Assembly (NCBI GenBank): GCA_001414345.1
Contig: LLCB01000052.1
Span: 175,565 to 239,564, forward strand
Length of the DNA: 64,000 nucleotides
Direction of reading: 5' to 3'
Source: Hymenoscyphus infarciens
Taxonomy: Eukaryota; Ascomycota; Leotiomycetes; Helotiales; Helotiaceae
Shown here: in pieces, positions 11,496 to 23,669 of the stretch
Layout of the letters: each line of letters begins with the position of its first letter
How positions within the stretch are numbered: the first letter of the stretch is position 1
Notes under the pieces: model-generated
Databases searched by the model: none
The model's input: only the letters and a program-made list of their open reading frames with translations
Told to the model about the DNA's origin: nothing
Position numbers and translations under genes: made by a program

Positions 11496-13983
11496 GTTGA
11501 GGAAGGGTATGCGTCGAAACGAATTGATAATTCGCCGAGAGAGGAGTACAGGAGGGAAATCTGGAAGAAGGTTCAGGAATGTGTGAAGAGAGATCCAGAG
11601 TTGGAGTTGTGAGAGTAAAGAAGGTGGTTGACCTTCTTCAGGTCAGCACCCCGCTATATATACCCCACAGTTAGCCAAGTTAATTGGGTGACTACAAGCA
11701 ATTCACCTTTGTATTTTTTAACCCTTGCTTGGTTATTACAATTTCCGGCTCTGTGATTATGTCTTATTTGAGCCAATCAAATAACAAGAACTCAGGCGAC
11801 GCTCAATTGCTCATATAACTTACAGACTATGACATAGTGTTTGCATATCATTTAAATTAGATCCTCCAGGTGACTTCAACATTCAATTGCTAGATTTGTT
11901 GATAAGAATGCATGTGCCTCACGTCTACATACAAGTCACTATCGCATTTAGCTATGAATGTTCTTGTTGCTGGGGCTACACATATGATCAGAGAAAGTCT
12001 CATGGCTATTGCCCTTGTATTGGGTGTTTAGCAAGGCGATGTTGGCAGATATCAAGGATGTCAAAGTTACACAAACTGCAAGCCACCTGAATAATTCACT
12101 AACCGGTTTAATGAATCCCTAAGCTATACGCACGTGTTTATACTATGCTGTTGTGTGGCGGAACTAAGTGTCTGATCAAGCAAATGCAGTGCGCCAAGGT
12201 ATCACAAAGAATGGGAAGGTGGGTCGCTGGAACCTGATTCAAACTTCAATGGCAATGTCACGAGTGCGAGATGAAGGAAGTCTACCATGAAAGTTTTAAT
12301 GTAGTGAATCCTCCACTCCTTATATACTTGAAGGAAAGTATCGGTTTGTATTATTATATCCGTTTGTCTACGTCTCTAAACTCTATCCCATCCTTGCAAT
12401 GCTAGGGAACGAAGCATAGTGGGCAGCAGTTCTGGTCACAGAGCCGATTTTCACACCACATCGTTGGTAGACCTCTTCAAAAAGCGTGAAGCAATATTCC
12501 CAATTTCAAGATAGCTTGCTTGGTACTTACAAACGCTTACAGTACATTGTATGAGACCTTTAATTGAGCTAGCAGCTATAATCAATTAGTCCTCGGTTCT
12601 AGTCTTCCTAGCAATATATCTCCGAGAATAAATTCGAAGGCCGACGGCAACTTGAGCCGTTGATACAATGAATGAAGAATTATCAACACTAGGTACGTCT
12701 TTACAAACCACAACACTGTTAGAAAACACTTCTAAAAGGCCTTCAGTAATAAATTCAAGTGTGGAGATAGATTACTTAACTTACTGTTTTGACCGAAAAA
12801 ATTGCATGACTGCTTGACGCATGCTGCGATGGGTTTCTCTTGCGATATGTTGCTGCACAATAATTTATCTTCCTCTATAGCTGGAAAAGATGCAATAGCG
12901 GTGGTAATACAACGTAACTGGTGGAATTTCAGCTGTTTTCTTCTCCCTGATATGGATGGTCTACATGCCGAACACGACGGGAGCTCTGGTGTGCCGAGTA
13001 GACGATTTCTGGCCAGCACGGCATGAAATGGGTAATTGGCAGCTAGAAGTCCATATTTAGAGAAAATTCAATCTTGTCCTCATACTCGATATTCAACAAG
13101 TGGTAGTGATAGCCGAATAGAAGTCGCTTTGAGGCTCTTGCTAGAAGCTGCAGCCAAGAAAACGTCTCCTTTTATAAACCCAGATCTCCTTCTACCATCA
13201 GTAATAAAGAGAGGATTGCATAAGATTTGGGGCTGAAATAAGGAGAGATTCTAAAGTCGCTCGTGGATAGAAAAGCTGTCTTTCATCTTAACAGCATATT
13301 TAAGCGAGAAATCGAGGAAAATCACATCGGAGTAACATTACGCTACACTCCTTCTCGTATTTCGTGACGGGCTAGCTGCACTTGGACGTTTGAGTCCGTG
13401 CTACGAGTACGAGTTTCTTAACAGCGCTTGGTTTGTGCCTGGGTAGTTTCAGTTGAACCCTTCACTACGTCGTCAACTAAAACTAGACAATCAATTACTG
13501 GGTAGGCTAGTAAATTCAGACCCTTTTCAAGAACAGCGTTTCTGTGTGCCAGTGAGGTGTACCCAAGCACTTACACAATCTTATACGAGGTAGCATAATT
13601 CCAGGTTATCTCTGTGAGCTGGATTTCTCACTACACTACTAGTAGTGTTAACGTCGTTAGGCTAGCTTGTGTGCCTTCATTAGAGGTTGATTGAAGTATA
13701 AGACAAGAAACAGAGGATTTTATCGACGTACATGTGTAAGAGAGAACTGAAAAATACAAATACACCATGTCGTCTAAAATATAAGGTGAGGGGCACGTAG
13801 TTAAAGTCAGCTCACCTGTTAATATAATCCCACACTTCGAAAAATGACGGGTAATATCATTTTAAATTCGACAAGAGTACCATAGAATACATTAAGATAT
13901 TAAAAAGGATCACACAACGAGTTATTTGTGACCACCCCACGAACGCCAGAAGTACTCAACTATCCACAACTGCCACATCATTC
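11496..13983. other. Long intergenic region, no gene recognised
   Basis: The first 170 bp is the promoter and 5' UTR of the PAP2-like gene, with tatatata around 11655. The remaining 2.3 kb holds scattered short frames on both strands (for example 12732-13019 minus and 12802-13026 plus) with no motif, no splice-compatible partner and no RNA gene that could be identified. It may contain decayed genes. Confidence 0.45.
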
Positions 13984-15361
13984 TTAACGCCACCTCATCC
14001 CTTCATAATTACTTTGCCTCTGAGAAACTCGTTTCCCTTTCCACCACAGAATGGTCCATGCTACAATTCTCTCATTATATCCATACACACATGCATTCGC
14101 TAACCCCACGAACTGCGTACTCGCCTGCAAAATCCTTATCCATCGTGCCGAGTACCCCAAACTCTCAAAGGCTCGATTTGCAAGACCAGGTACCCAAAGC
14201 AGAACGCAAGCAACGGGATAAGCATTTAAAAGAAGAAGCGTCTGGATCTTCTTCTTACGGTATTGAAGTGTCGGTTGGGAAGTGCAAGTCGTCGTCACCG
14301 TTGGCAAATAGAGGGGGGCGAGCATAGGACGGCGGACGAGAGCGAGAGGATCGCTGGTTCGTAGCTCGTGATGCCCCATTTGCTTGGATTTGGAGAGGTG
14401 AAGTTTTTGTACTATTTCTCGACAAGGTGACAGAGGTCTAATCTCCCCTTCCAGTTCTCGGCGTGGTTTATCAGTCGCCGACCCTGCATATGCACCATAT
14501 GACAAGTCGGTATCGTCACAATCGTCCTCGTATTGATATGTCTCCTCAATCACGAAGTCTTCGTATACTTGGATTTCTTCGGTATGCGTAAGATGATCAA
14601 TGATTTTCTGAGGTGGGTGTATTTTTTCTAACATGGAGAAATGTCGCTCGATGTAAATGAAAAGATAGATGTAGAGACATATCACTGTCAAAATGATTGT
14701 GATACGCCATCCGTGGCCGAGAGCATAACGAAGTACTGGTCTTTTTGCTTCCAACCAGCACCAGTTTCCGGTAACAGGTTGGTAGGCACCAAGCATGAGG
14801 CCAGTGGCACCTAAAAAGGAATGAGTCTTAGTTACAAGTAATGAGAGAGGTAGGACATACTTGTTGATACGGGAACAAGCCAAATTCCGCAAGTGACCAA
14901 TAGCTTTCGTTTATAGGACATGCTGGGCTTGAAACTAGATCTTCGAATCGTGATGACAGTCGCAATGGCAATTGCGAGGATAGAAAAATCAGTCCCCTTT
15001 AGTTGTCAGATCCACTGGTCCTAACAAATTGAATATGATTGCATCTACCTGGACGGTCATCTGCCCAACAAGTCCGTTCATATTGCATGCAAACCCAGGA
15101 GGAATCGTTCGGTGAATCAAAGCATATGTTCCAGAGACTGTATTATTCAGGCCATTGATGAAGTCTGCACCAAAGGATCAAAACAATTGTATAGGAATTG
15201 GAGTGATCTTGCTCACCAGCCGCAGCCAGGTTTATAATAAGTGTATGTCTGAAGTGCATTTGAGAAGGTAACAATAGGTAGCATAGAAAGACAAATCCCG
15301 CAGCAGTCATCGACAGTGCGCTGCCGATGAGCGTCGGGATTGCGACAGCGAGGTCCAACAT
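13984..15361 (-). CDS. cAMP-receptor-like / Git3-type G protein-coupled receptor
   Basis: Four exons (15217-15361, 15049-15164, 14861-14996, 13984-14810) give 407 aa. Seven hydrophobic helices can be placed: five before residue about 200 (starting AVAIPTLIGSALSMTAAGFVF, later FSILAIAIATVITI and ITIILTVICLYIYLFIYI) and two after residue about 320 (TLLLLNAYPVACVLLWVPG, FVGLANACVYGYN). Between helices 5 and 6 is a charged loop of about 120 residues with an acidic patch (EDDCDDTD). NLAAADFINGLNN after helix 1 and the C-terminal NAYP...Y pattern fit the CAR/Git3 classes of fungal nutrient-sensing GPCRs. Ligand and G-protein partner are unknown. A broken membrane-receptor gene follows on the same strand. 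Confidence 0.82.
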
Positions 15362-15802
15362 TTTCAGTTATTCAAAAGCTATTACTTGAGTGGAGTGACT
15401 GAATCAGAGGTGACTTCGAAAAGAGAGCCCAAGAAATTGATAGATAAAAAAAAAGAACGGCGACAACCATGTTTATCCACTTTGATGAGGTTCTGCAGTA
15501 CCGGATCTGCGGCGATTGGCCAACCTTTGACTTTCGGTATTCTTGGTGTTGAGAACTATAAACCCATACATTGTTAGCATGATTGGATACATTTCAGAAG
15601 ATTAAGGTGTCCAGCTTTGACATAGTTCGTGCGCCACGTGTTGCAGGGAAACTCTGTGTGGAGAAGCAAGGTTGAAAATTAAGATCGTGTCCCGTTGTTG
15701 TGCGCTTGGCTCAAACATTAAAGTATTTAGAGCTCCCCTTTTCTGAATCCGAGCTATCCCAGTTTTCCAAAAGCACACTAAGCTATCAACTAGGCCATAG
15801 CC
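15362..15802. other. Intergenic / GPCR promoter
   Basis: Upstream region of the GPCR gene and 3' flank of the broken rhodopsin-type gene. No gene seen. Confidence 0.55.
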
Positions 15803-17123
15803 CTAAGAGAACCCCGGAATGGGTGGCCTTTGACTTCCCTTCGAAATTGCATGATCCTTCCGGTGAGACTCGATATAGAACTTTCTCTCAACATGCACCA
15901 CTGGAGGCAACATTTTCAAATCACGATATCCCCCCATCGCCTCCAAATCTGACTTCGATCTAGACTCAACAATACATGCACTTAGTTTCCTTCGGAACAG
16001 ACGCTTCGAACCCGCCGAAACGGAAGCAAGAAGGTGGGAAATTTTACTGGTGTGATGGCTAATGCTCAGTGCAGCGACTCGCCCGATGGAGGCGAGGAGT
16101 GGGAGAGATGCGTTAATATTCCCAAGGTAGATCTCGAGGGAAGCGAGGATAGAAAAAGTGTTTATGGTGTGGTAATAGTCTTTGTAATCGATATCGAATG
16201 TGACTTTGAGACGAAAAATCGTAATGATGCATATGCTAAGGGTTAATTTAGGACTGCGCTTTCCCAAACGTGGGATAAACTTACATAGAACCTAAGCCAA
16301 AGAGAGCAACTATGGCTATCTTTCCCTCTTCTTGTTCAGTTTCAGTCTCCAAACCAAGCCCGTAGGGAGAAAGACAACGATAATATCAGTGAGTCGATTA
16401 ATGGTTCCAGTGATAAGGAAGCCCGCAAAGTCAATTCGGCATTTAGATCCATCGGTGGTCTCGACAAAATGGTCCTTGTATGAGCACAAGGTAAAAAAAA
16501 ACGTCCAATCGTGTAAGCGACACCACATATGGCACAAAACATCATGACCCCATGCGTAATTCGTCTAAAATTTTGGTGATGGGAATATAGTTGTGCATAG
16601 ATGTAAAGCGGAAATGTTTATGGCTATATTTGCAATACACCACAAGAGGTTGGCCGTAAATATAGTCCATCCAGGTCAAAAGCCATGACAAGTCGAGGAG
16701 TAATCCATACCCACCTTTGCGGATATCAAAAGTGTATCGGCTTGCAACCCTGCTGTATGCTGGCCATGACCCCCAAGGACTACTTCTGTCAAATTGTTAG
16801 GCATGTGATAAGAATGCAGAGACCTTGTATTAAATATGACATACTGATCACGCCGTTGATATAAACACCGATGGTGAACACCTGTATTCGAGAGTTAGAT
16901 ATTAACCGGGAAGTCAAAAGCGTGATTTGGAGCCGAGATCGTGTAACATGAACCGTACCAGCGAGACAAGTATAGCATAGTCGTTGAGGGCTAATTTGAG
17001 ATGTTTCAATTTTCTTGAATGAATTCTTAATGAAACTACAACGACTGATAGTGTAAAAAGGAGGGTTTCGATAATGATCCGCACAAAACCTTGCGGGTTT
17101 CGCTTAGCCAAAGCTGTAGACAT
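15803..17123 (-). pseudogene. Fungal rhodopsin-fold (PTH11-like) integral membrane protein, disrupted
   Basis: Read from 17123 down, the product starts MSTALAKRNPQGFVRIIIE and follows the fungal 'rhodopsin domain' family: helices, LNDYAILVSL, a Cys-rich outer loop (TTDGSKCRIDFAGFLITG), TDIIVVFLPTGLVWRLKL, and the C-terminal LEIYLGNINASLPLLASIGR. Introns at 17122-16700 and 16220-16288 are recognisable. Three faults break it. The expected acceptor just before ATATTTACGGCC (about 16663) is TAT, not TAG. The frame shifts after FPSPKF near 16570. It shifts again at a run of eight A's (16493-16500). The last two are at homopolymers, so sequencing error is possible; three faults together favour a decaying gene. 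It may be a paralogous receptor lost next to an intact GPCR. Confidence 0.72.
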
Positions 17124-18393
17124 GTTGAGATTGACTGATCATGCGCTCAGTTTTGTGAAGTGATGATTCTGGAATAGCGGGCGATGTTATAGTATAATCC
17201 CATGTTAGGGAGGGTTGTACAGCGTTTCTTCTTAACCGGAATGCCTGTGGCGGTTGGAGGTTGTACGGAGTGCCTCGAATTGTAGGCAAGAAATGACCCC
17301 CCTCGTAAATCTTTCCAATACCGACACACCCCTACAAATCCTGCTGGAAGTTGTACTAACATACTACAATTTTTTAACCCTTTCTATGAACGCAATTAGC
17401 CAATTCATAGTAAGTTCATATAAGGCTGTGCAGCACTTCGGAGTTTCGAAAATTGTGTAACAATTTTAAACTGTCAACAGGGCCTCGAGAGGGTGTCTCA
17501 AGGGTGTCTCAGTGGAAGGAAAATAGCCAGTCAAGTTTTTGAGAGCAACTTTGTTATTACTTTGGTTCCCCCCATATAATTAAACACAGGACTAAAGTAT
17601 GTAATAGTTTAAGAATAGGAGAAGGGGAAAATGAATAAGCATGCTTCGCCCGCATCGCCCTATTCTTTTCTCCGTAACGAGCATAAGCACAACACGTCTA
17701 TTTCTAACCATGGGCTAGATAGCATCACTACTTATGGAACCCATTGCGATGCACATTGCAATAATTTTCTAGACCTATCAATACAAATACAGGTAAAAAG
17801 TAAAAGTGGTGTAGTAACACAACTCCAGGCCACCTTTTAGCCATTTAACCACCCCGAATAGCCATGTTACGATCTGCATTGAAAACGTGCATGCATGGTC
17901 CTTTGCTGATCTCTAGTGTATAGATCAAGACCTCTCACTTCATACAGTTGTAAGAATCTTTATTTAGAACCGGTAGATGTGCAGAGTGAAGAGGGGTCCA
18001 ATCGTAATCCACGATGCCTCTAAGTTGAGGGGGTCCATTCAATCGCACAAGCGGCCTCATGCTCGCCTTTCGTGTTTGCAAAACTATAGAAATATCAAAT
18101 GTACAATATGATTGAAAGTGGTATGACACTGAAGGAACGGAAAAAAGCAAACGCAAAGAGGAATCAGGGCAAACAAGCAGAGGAGAGGATTGAATCTTGG
18201 CCAGCTTAGTGTCCAGATTAAAAGAAGCAGGCTGCTCTGCCAGCTACAGAATACCGCAAGACGATGTTGTGTATGCTTTTTTCAAATAGCCCTCTAGTTA
18301 CCTATCTTTGTTGTTGCCTTAGGCCATATAAGGTCATCTGCCCTCACGTCTGAAAACCCACCAGCGAATCTCAACAACAAGCAACCTGGAACA
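17124..18393. other. Intergenic, no gene recognised
   Basis: AT-rich in places, with short frames only. The last 100 bp is the promoter/5' UTR of the ankyrin-SEC-C gene (tcaacaacaagcaacctgg just before its ATG). Confidence 0.5.
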
Positions 18394-19191
18394 ATGGAGG
18401 AACTGTTCCCTCCTCCTCACTCTTACGTTCTCTCGGGGGATGAGTCGCAACTTCTGCGCACCTACTGCACATCACACACCTTCGCCCAATATGATCTCGA
18501 TGCCTATGCGATACTGCTCCAACGCGGCCCCCTCACCGACATCCGCAAAGACTTCTCCCAAAGAGCGCAAACCCATTCCACGAGCGACGGCAGCGATGGC
18601 GGTAGCGATGGCGCTGAGCAAGCCCGAAAAACATTAGCATCAATTGCATACGGACCTACGCAAGTCCCCCTATTCAATTACCTCCTCCAACTTACCCTCC
18701 TCAACCCCGACTCCCGCAAACTCTACCTCGAAATCACACGTTATCTCGCCCTCGACGCAAAGGTTCCCTGCGATTCAGTAGACCTCAGTGGTACTTCTGC
18801 CTTTATGTACGCCATTTCAACCAAGCCATACTGGGATCCCGAATTCGCAGAAATCCTGCTTCAAGCCGGAGCGAAAATCAATCGGAGGAATAGATACGGA
18901 TGCACCGCGGCTCATGACATTGTAATGGCGAGAAATTACACCCCAGAAGGCAAAAAGAAGACCATTGATGCTTTGAAGTGGTTTCTACAAAAGGGCGGTG
19001 ATCTGAACACAAAGGACGGTGATGGTGTCACACCTCGGGCTATTGCTTGCAAGGTCTGGACAGTCGTGCCAGAGTTGGCGAACTTTTGGCACACAATTGC
19101 CAGACCCGGATCGAAGAAAATTGGAAGAAATGACCCTTGTCCATGCGGAGGTGGGAAGAAGTTTAAAGCCTGCTGCGGAAAGAATTTGTGA
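18394..19191 (+). CDS. Ankyrin-repeat protein with C-terminal SEC-C zinc motif
   Basis: A single exon of 265 aa. The middle (about 130-230) has ankyrin-like units: [58 protein letters not shown]. The extreme C-terminus [20 protein letters not shown] is a textbook SEC-C motif (C249, C251, C260, C261), a zinc-binding module best known from the tail of bacterial SecA. The motif suggests binding to nucleic acid, ribosome or protein partners; the function of this combination is unknown. A Ser/Gly/Asp-rich low-complexity stretch lies near residues 62-75. A CT-rich leader and an A at -3 support the start. Confidence 0.82.
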   Translation: MEELFPPPHSYVLSGDESQLLRTYCTSHTFAQYDLDAYAILLQRGPLTDIRKDFSQRAQTHSTSDGSDGGSDGAEQARKTLASIAYGPTQVPLFNYLLQLTLLNPDSRKLYLEITRYLALDAKVPCDSVDLSGTSAFMYAISTKPYWDPEFAEILLQAGAKINRRNRYGCTAAHDIVMARNYTPEGKKKTIDALKWFLQKGGDLNTKDGDGVTPRAIACKVWTVVPELANFWHTIARPGSKKIGRNDPCPCGGGKKFKACCGKNL

Positions 19192-20509
19192 CTTGAATCA
19201 GCCTTCTGGGTTGGACGCCTACCGGATATGACCTGATCTACCCCTTGAAATCGACAGTATGGAACCAAGACCTTGAAGCGATAGTCTTCAGGATTGCCGT
19301 GAATATATGTGTGGAATCGTATCTCCAAGATAAGGGTATATATATAACTACCTACCTTGAAGGCATAATGGAAGTATGTTTTCTGAGCAGCAGAAGTTTC
19401 TACCTGGACTGGATCCAATGTTGCATGCGACAATTCGAGTTCCAGGAGTATCATGGCATATTTCAAGCTCACGATTTGGAATGTCTTATTTGTCGCCGAA
19501 TCATCGAAACCCCCTTCCTGGTGGCTCATTAGGTCGGCTTTACATTTACTAGACGGAAATGGTTTTCATCTGTATATTAACCTCTTCCAAATAAGGTTCC
19601 ATCTAATTAGGCAAATCTCAATCCCCATCAAACAATCCGATATTTACTTCAACCCGCCCATTTCGAAATACAAAGAAACTTAACTTTCGGTCAGTGTTCA
19701 GATCCGGCTCTAAATACTCATATTATATACTATAGCTTTATTTCGAGTTGCATTACGATCTCTTTTTGAGTCAGCTGGCAGGCCTCACAACCACTGTTTG
19801 TTGAATGGTGGTCCGCAAGCGACATCTACTCCAAGTTGGAAAAGGGGTTCGCTTATTCCCTCGCCCCCCTTTTCTTTCATCAGTCAGATAAAGAGCGAGA
19901 TGTTTCGCTTCTCTTCGTACGGTAAGTGATGTGTTGAGAAGTCTATCTCATTCAGTATTGCAAAAAGGGGTTCCCTCCTCGGTGCAATCTATATTTCACA
20001 TTGAATTACTGTACTAGGGGGTTTCGACACTTTAGTTTTGTTATAAACTTCTCATCTACTCTCCATCAGACCCTCAGAGGCCTTGCTCAGAATGAATATG
20101 TCTTCAAGACTAGGCCACGGATCTCTAGAGCGGCTGTATTTTTAAGTTGCGATCAATCCTACGATCAGATCTGAACTAAGTAAGAGTTGATAAATATAAC
20201 ATTACTAATTTCTCTTCTTTCTTCTCTCGAGTATTAATAACTCCAAAGTTCTAATCCTCGGACTTTGATATTTACTCTTCGGAAATGCCGGATATACGCT
20301 AGGCCGGATATGCCTGTACAAGCTTGGTAACTCGGGATAAATTGAAGCCGAAGGGTACGTATTCCATTCATTCATAAAACTGGCCCATTACAAGCCGTCT
20401 AGGCAAATACACAAAAGAAGTATAAAAGTCCAACTCCTATCTCTCACCCTACAACTTCAACCTCCACTCAGATACGTTCTTACACCGCTACCACTTCCAC
20501 AACATCACC
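19192..20509. other. Intergenic, no gene recognised
   Basis: Several frames of 70-95 codons overlap on both strands around 19245-19683 without motifs. About 20400-20509 is a CT-rich promoter with tataaaa near 20421 for the following gene. Confidence 0.5.
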
Positions 20510-21098
20510 ATGACCATCCTCACCACCCTCCTCTCCCTTCTCACAGACCTAGCACCCTACCACCTCTTAACCTACAGCACTCTCCTTGGCACTTCCCTCT
20601 ACCAAACCTTTGTCATGACAAAAGTCTGTTACAACGCCCTCCCAATGCCCGCCTTCACCACTCTTCAAAAACGCGTGTTCCCTGTCTATTTTCAATCACA
20701 ATCCCTCTTCCTCCTTCTCACAACTCTGACCGTCCCACCATATGGACCCGTATCGCTCATCCAAGAGAAGGGAGTCTGGATTCCACTAAGTTTCGCAAGT
20801 TCGATGGCAGTCTTCAACCTACTTGTCTATGGACCGAGGACTCAGAGGTGTATGGTTGAGAGGATTCATCAAGGTATGTTTCCATAAATGGTGTTTATAA
20901 GAAAGTGGGGTTGATTTTCTCTTAGAAACCAGGGATGGAACGAAATATAATGCTGAGAATATCAGTACTGAAATGAAAACTAAGAATCGGGCTTTTTCGA
21001 GGGCGCATGCTATGAGTATTCATCTGAATTTGTTGGCTATTGGGGGGATTGTTTGGTATGGGGTGGGATTGGGGTTGAAATTGGATTTTGAGTCTTAG
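20510..21098 (+). CDS. DUF4149 / TMEM205-like membrane protein
   Basis: Two exons (20510-20873, 20926-21098) give 178 aa. Four hydrophobic segments are visible: DLAPYHLLTYSTLLGTSLYQ, SQSLFLLLTTLTVP, WIPLSFASSMAVFNLLV and IHLNLLAIGGIVWYGVGLG. Conserved family features include TSLYQTFV, FPVYFQSQ, YGPRT and the charged ETRDGTKY loop followed by AFSRAHAMSIHLNL. The family is a small eukaryotic membrane protein; human TMEM205 is linked to drug resistance, but the fungal role is unknown. The TATA-like tataaaa about 90 bp upstream and the CACC before ATG support the start. Confidence 0.85.
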
Positions 21099-21225
21099 AT
21101 TTTTAGATGACACTGGTGGGTGTGTGGAGCATTTTCGTGGTTGGGAGATGGCAAGGGTAGAAGGGAGGAGGTGGAGGTGGAGGGTTTTGGTGAGATGGTG
21201 GTCCGGTATATGTTGTACGTAGCGA

Positions 21226-21740
21226 ATGATTCCGCAAGTAAACGACGAGTTACACGTGGGTAAGCCGTCGAATATTTTGCGAGTAAGCTGCCAGTCACTC
21301 GTGAGTAACCTAGGGACAGTACTAACTTCTTTCCCCAGGTAACCCGGGAATAGTACTGACTTTCTAGCTATTCCCAAGTAACCTTGTAATAGAAATACCT
21401 CCTAATACCCCGCAGCCCCATTCGTGAAAGAAGCTATTTGTAGGTAGCCTACCACACAAATAGCAAGACTTGGGTAACACATGAAAGGAAAATTCTTCTA
21501 TTCCCAGGTTACCCAGGAATAACACGGGTAGCCTAGAATAGTTTGGACCTATCTACAGGTTACCAAGAAAAAGCCGAACCCTCTATTCCTAGTCAAGCTG
21601 TCAAATTATTAGCAAGTACTATCAAGTATTTTGCGAGTAAGCCGTGAAATTTCTGGCGAGTAAGCCGTGGATTACTTGTGAGTCAAGAACCTCTCGAGTA
21701 AGCCACGAGTTACTCACCAGTAAACCCACGAGTAACCAAC
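21226..21740. repeat. Degenerate palindromic repeat cluster
   Basis: Two outer blocks (about 21226-21305 and 21630-21740) carry several copies of a gcgagtaagccgtg-like word. Between them lie hairpins built on a gtaacc/ggaata theme: 21337-21353 pairs with 21368-21384, and 21498-21521 is itself nearly palindromic. No coding frame. It looks like a decayed foldback or minisatellite element. Confidence 0.55.
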
Positions 21741-22451
21741 AAAGTCCAGCTGACTCACCAAGGGGCAAATTACCATTCAAGTTCATTTCATCACTCGGTA
21801 GAAACTCGCTGTCATGTATTCAAAGAAACCACATCACCAACGGACCATCAAATCCGGCCTCTCTCTTCGAAATGCAAGACATGCAAGACATGCAAGATTG
21901 CACTTCCGTGAATTCATTAGGTAAAACGAGGCGAGGTATAGACCACTATAGTGAAAGACTTCCTGTCTTGGAGATTTCACCCTCAATTATTGTCATGTGT
22001 CAAATGTAGTCAACCCTTTGAACCATTCCTTCTATAAAATCCGTTTTGCTTGAAACGAAAACAATCTTCAGGTTTAATATACTACTTGTTGATACTTGAG
22101 CACAAGTCGAGAGTGGCTTCCTTGAGGTGGGAAAGAAATAAAGAAGAAAAAAGAGACAATGACGAGTGCTTAATGGACATTCAAGTGGCATAAACATTAT
22201 TATATTTCTCATCCATTATATCTTACATCTGAGGGTATCTTGTTATACAAAACATGCTAATCAACCGCCGCAGGTGCGTAGAGGTATCCAGAGCCTTCAA
22301 GGGATCGAGATCGTCCCCATGAACAAGGGCATTATTGCCCTTCCCGTCTTCTAGCTTCCACCATGGTGTCATTCGCGACAATCGTCATTCGATATCGAAA
22401 GCGACTCGGTTCTCAAGAGTAGGGCAAGAGATCACCCATCAACCCTCTCTC
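21741..22451. other. Intergenic, no gene recognised
   Basis: Contains a short tandem (gacatgcaa, three copies near 21878-21897). Otherwise 3' flank of the peptidyl-tRNA hydrolase gene. Confidence 0.5.
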
Positions 22452-23237
22452 TCAACCCTCCTGCATCCTCCTCAACTCCTCCGCAACCCTCACCCAAGCC
22501 CCCTCAACCTTCGCCCTCTCCCCCGCACTCATCTTCTTCAACACATAACTAGCCACAGCATTCGGTTCCCTACTCTCCGGCCTCCCAATCCCCACCCCAA
22601 TCCTCACATACTTCTGCCCCGCCAACTTAGCACCAATATCCTTCAACCCATTATGGCCCTTCGCACTAGCTCCTCCATCCCTAACTTTCACCGCGCCAAG
22701 CGCGAGTTCCAATTCATCATGCACCACCACAAGTCTGGCGTCTTCTTCTCCGGTAATGTTTTTGAATTTGCGCCATGCAGATTTTACGCCTGTGCCTGAG
22801 ACGTTCATGAAAGATTTTGATTGCCAGAGTGTGTAAGGACTCCCTTCCGACACAATTCCCTTCCCGTAACTCTTTTCGTTTCGGAAGGGAGGGTTTTGAA
22901 TCGCGGATTGAAGGACTTGGAGGACGTTGTGACCGGCGTTGTGGAAGGTGTTGAGGTGGGGAGCTGGGTTGCCGATGGAGCAGACCAGTAAGCGGATGGG
23001 GGAGGCCATTTGGACGAGGTCGGGGAGGGCAATTGGGATTGAGGATGGGGTGGTTATCAAGATTGAAGCTGCGACGTCTTCATCGTCTTCTGATTCTGCT
23101 GGCGTGGGAGAGTTGCGACGTTGTCGTCTTGCTTTTCCTTTGGATTTTGAGACGGAGATGGTAGTGGTTTCGGCGAGGCTGACACTTTCTAAAGTTGCTG
23201 CCAAGGATAATTCTTTGCGGGAAGGCATCGTGACCAA
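22452..23237 (-). CDS. Peptidyl-tRNA hydrolase (Pth1 family)
   Basis: A single exon of 261 aa. The enzyme releases tRNA from peptidyl-tRNAs that drop off the ribosome, in cytosol or mitochondria. Family features: LLVCSIGNP at the start of the fold, the catalytic histidine in FHNAGHNV (H99), the VVHDELEL block with D174, and GGASAKGHNGLKDI (H195 N196), then RIGVGIGRP. The fold starts only at about residue 80. The first 76 residues form a Ser/Thr-rich, then basic, then acidic extension (KSKGKARRQRRN, ESEDDED). Translation could also begin at M4 or at M77, just before the fold. The last choice would give a normal-length enzyme. Confidence 0.9.
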   Translation of the reverse strand: MVTMPSRKELSLAATLESVSLAETTTISVSKSKGKARRQRRNSPTPAESEDDEDVAASILITTPSSIPIALPDLVQMASPIRLLVCSIGNPAPHLNTFHNAGHNVLQVLQSAIQNPPFRNEKSYGKGIVSEGSPYTLWQSKSFMNVSGTGVKSAWRKFKNITGEEDARLVVVHDELELALGAVKVRDGGASAKGHNGLKDIGAKLAGQKYVRIGVGIGRPESREPNAVASYVLKKMSAGERAKVEGAWVRVAEELRRMQEG

Positions 23238-23669
23238 TGATATTTCGTCGTTTCTGCGAGGCTGTTAAAATCGTGAACTTCGAATTTTGGGGTTAACAAA
23301 TGAGGGGAATAATTGATTGAGGGGATGTGTGTGAGTATAAGAACATATAAGAATACATTGTCATTATTCTTAAACAAGCATATTATTGCATGCTACAAAG
23401 GGGGCTTTGTCATATTGGGCTGTCTGGTAATCAGTCCCTTTGTCAAGAGTCATCGGCGAGGTGTGGCGTAAAATGCGGCTGTGCTACTTCTCAAATGCTT
23501 TCAACCGTCATAACCATCCCCCTACCAGAGATCTCGAAATAGTCATAGTCTTCGTATTTCCACGTCGCAGCTAATCTCCCGGAAACTAATCTCTCGATTT
23601 ATAGAGCGATCGATGACGCCAAAACTCCCCCAATCCCATTACACATAATTTTCTGTCGCCCAAATTATC
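23238..23669. other. Intergenic between PTH promoter and RVS161 3' end
   Basis: Upstream region of the peptidyl-tRNA hydrolase gene. No gene seen. Confidence 0.55.

Noticed and set aside
12732..13236. Overlapping frames in the 11.5-14 kb gap as a gene
   Set aside because: Frames overlap on both strands, lack motifs and cannot be joined by convincing splice sites.
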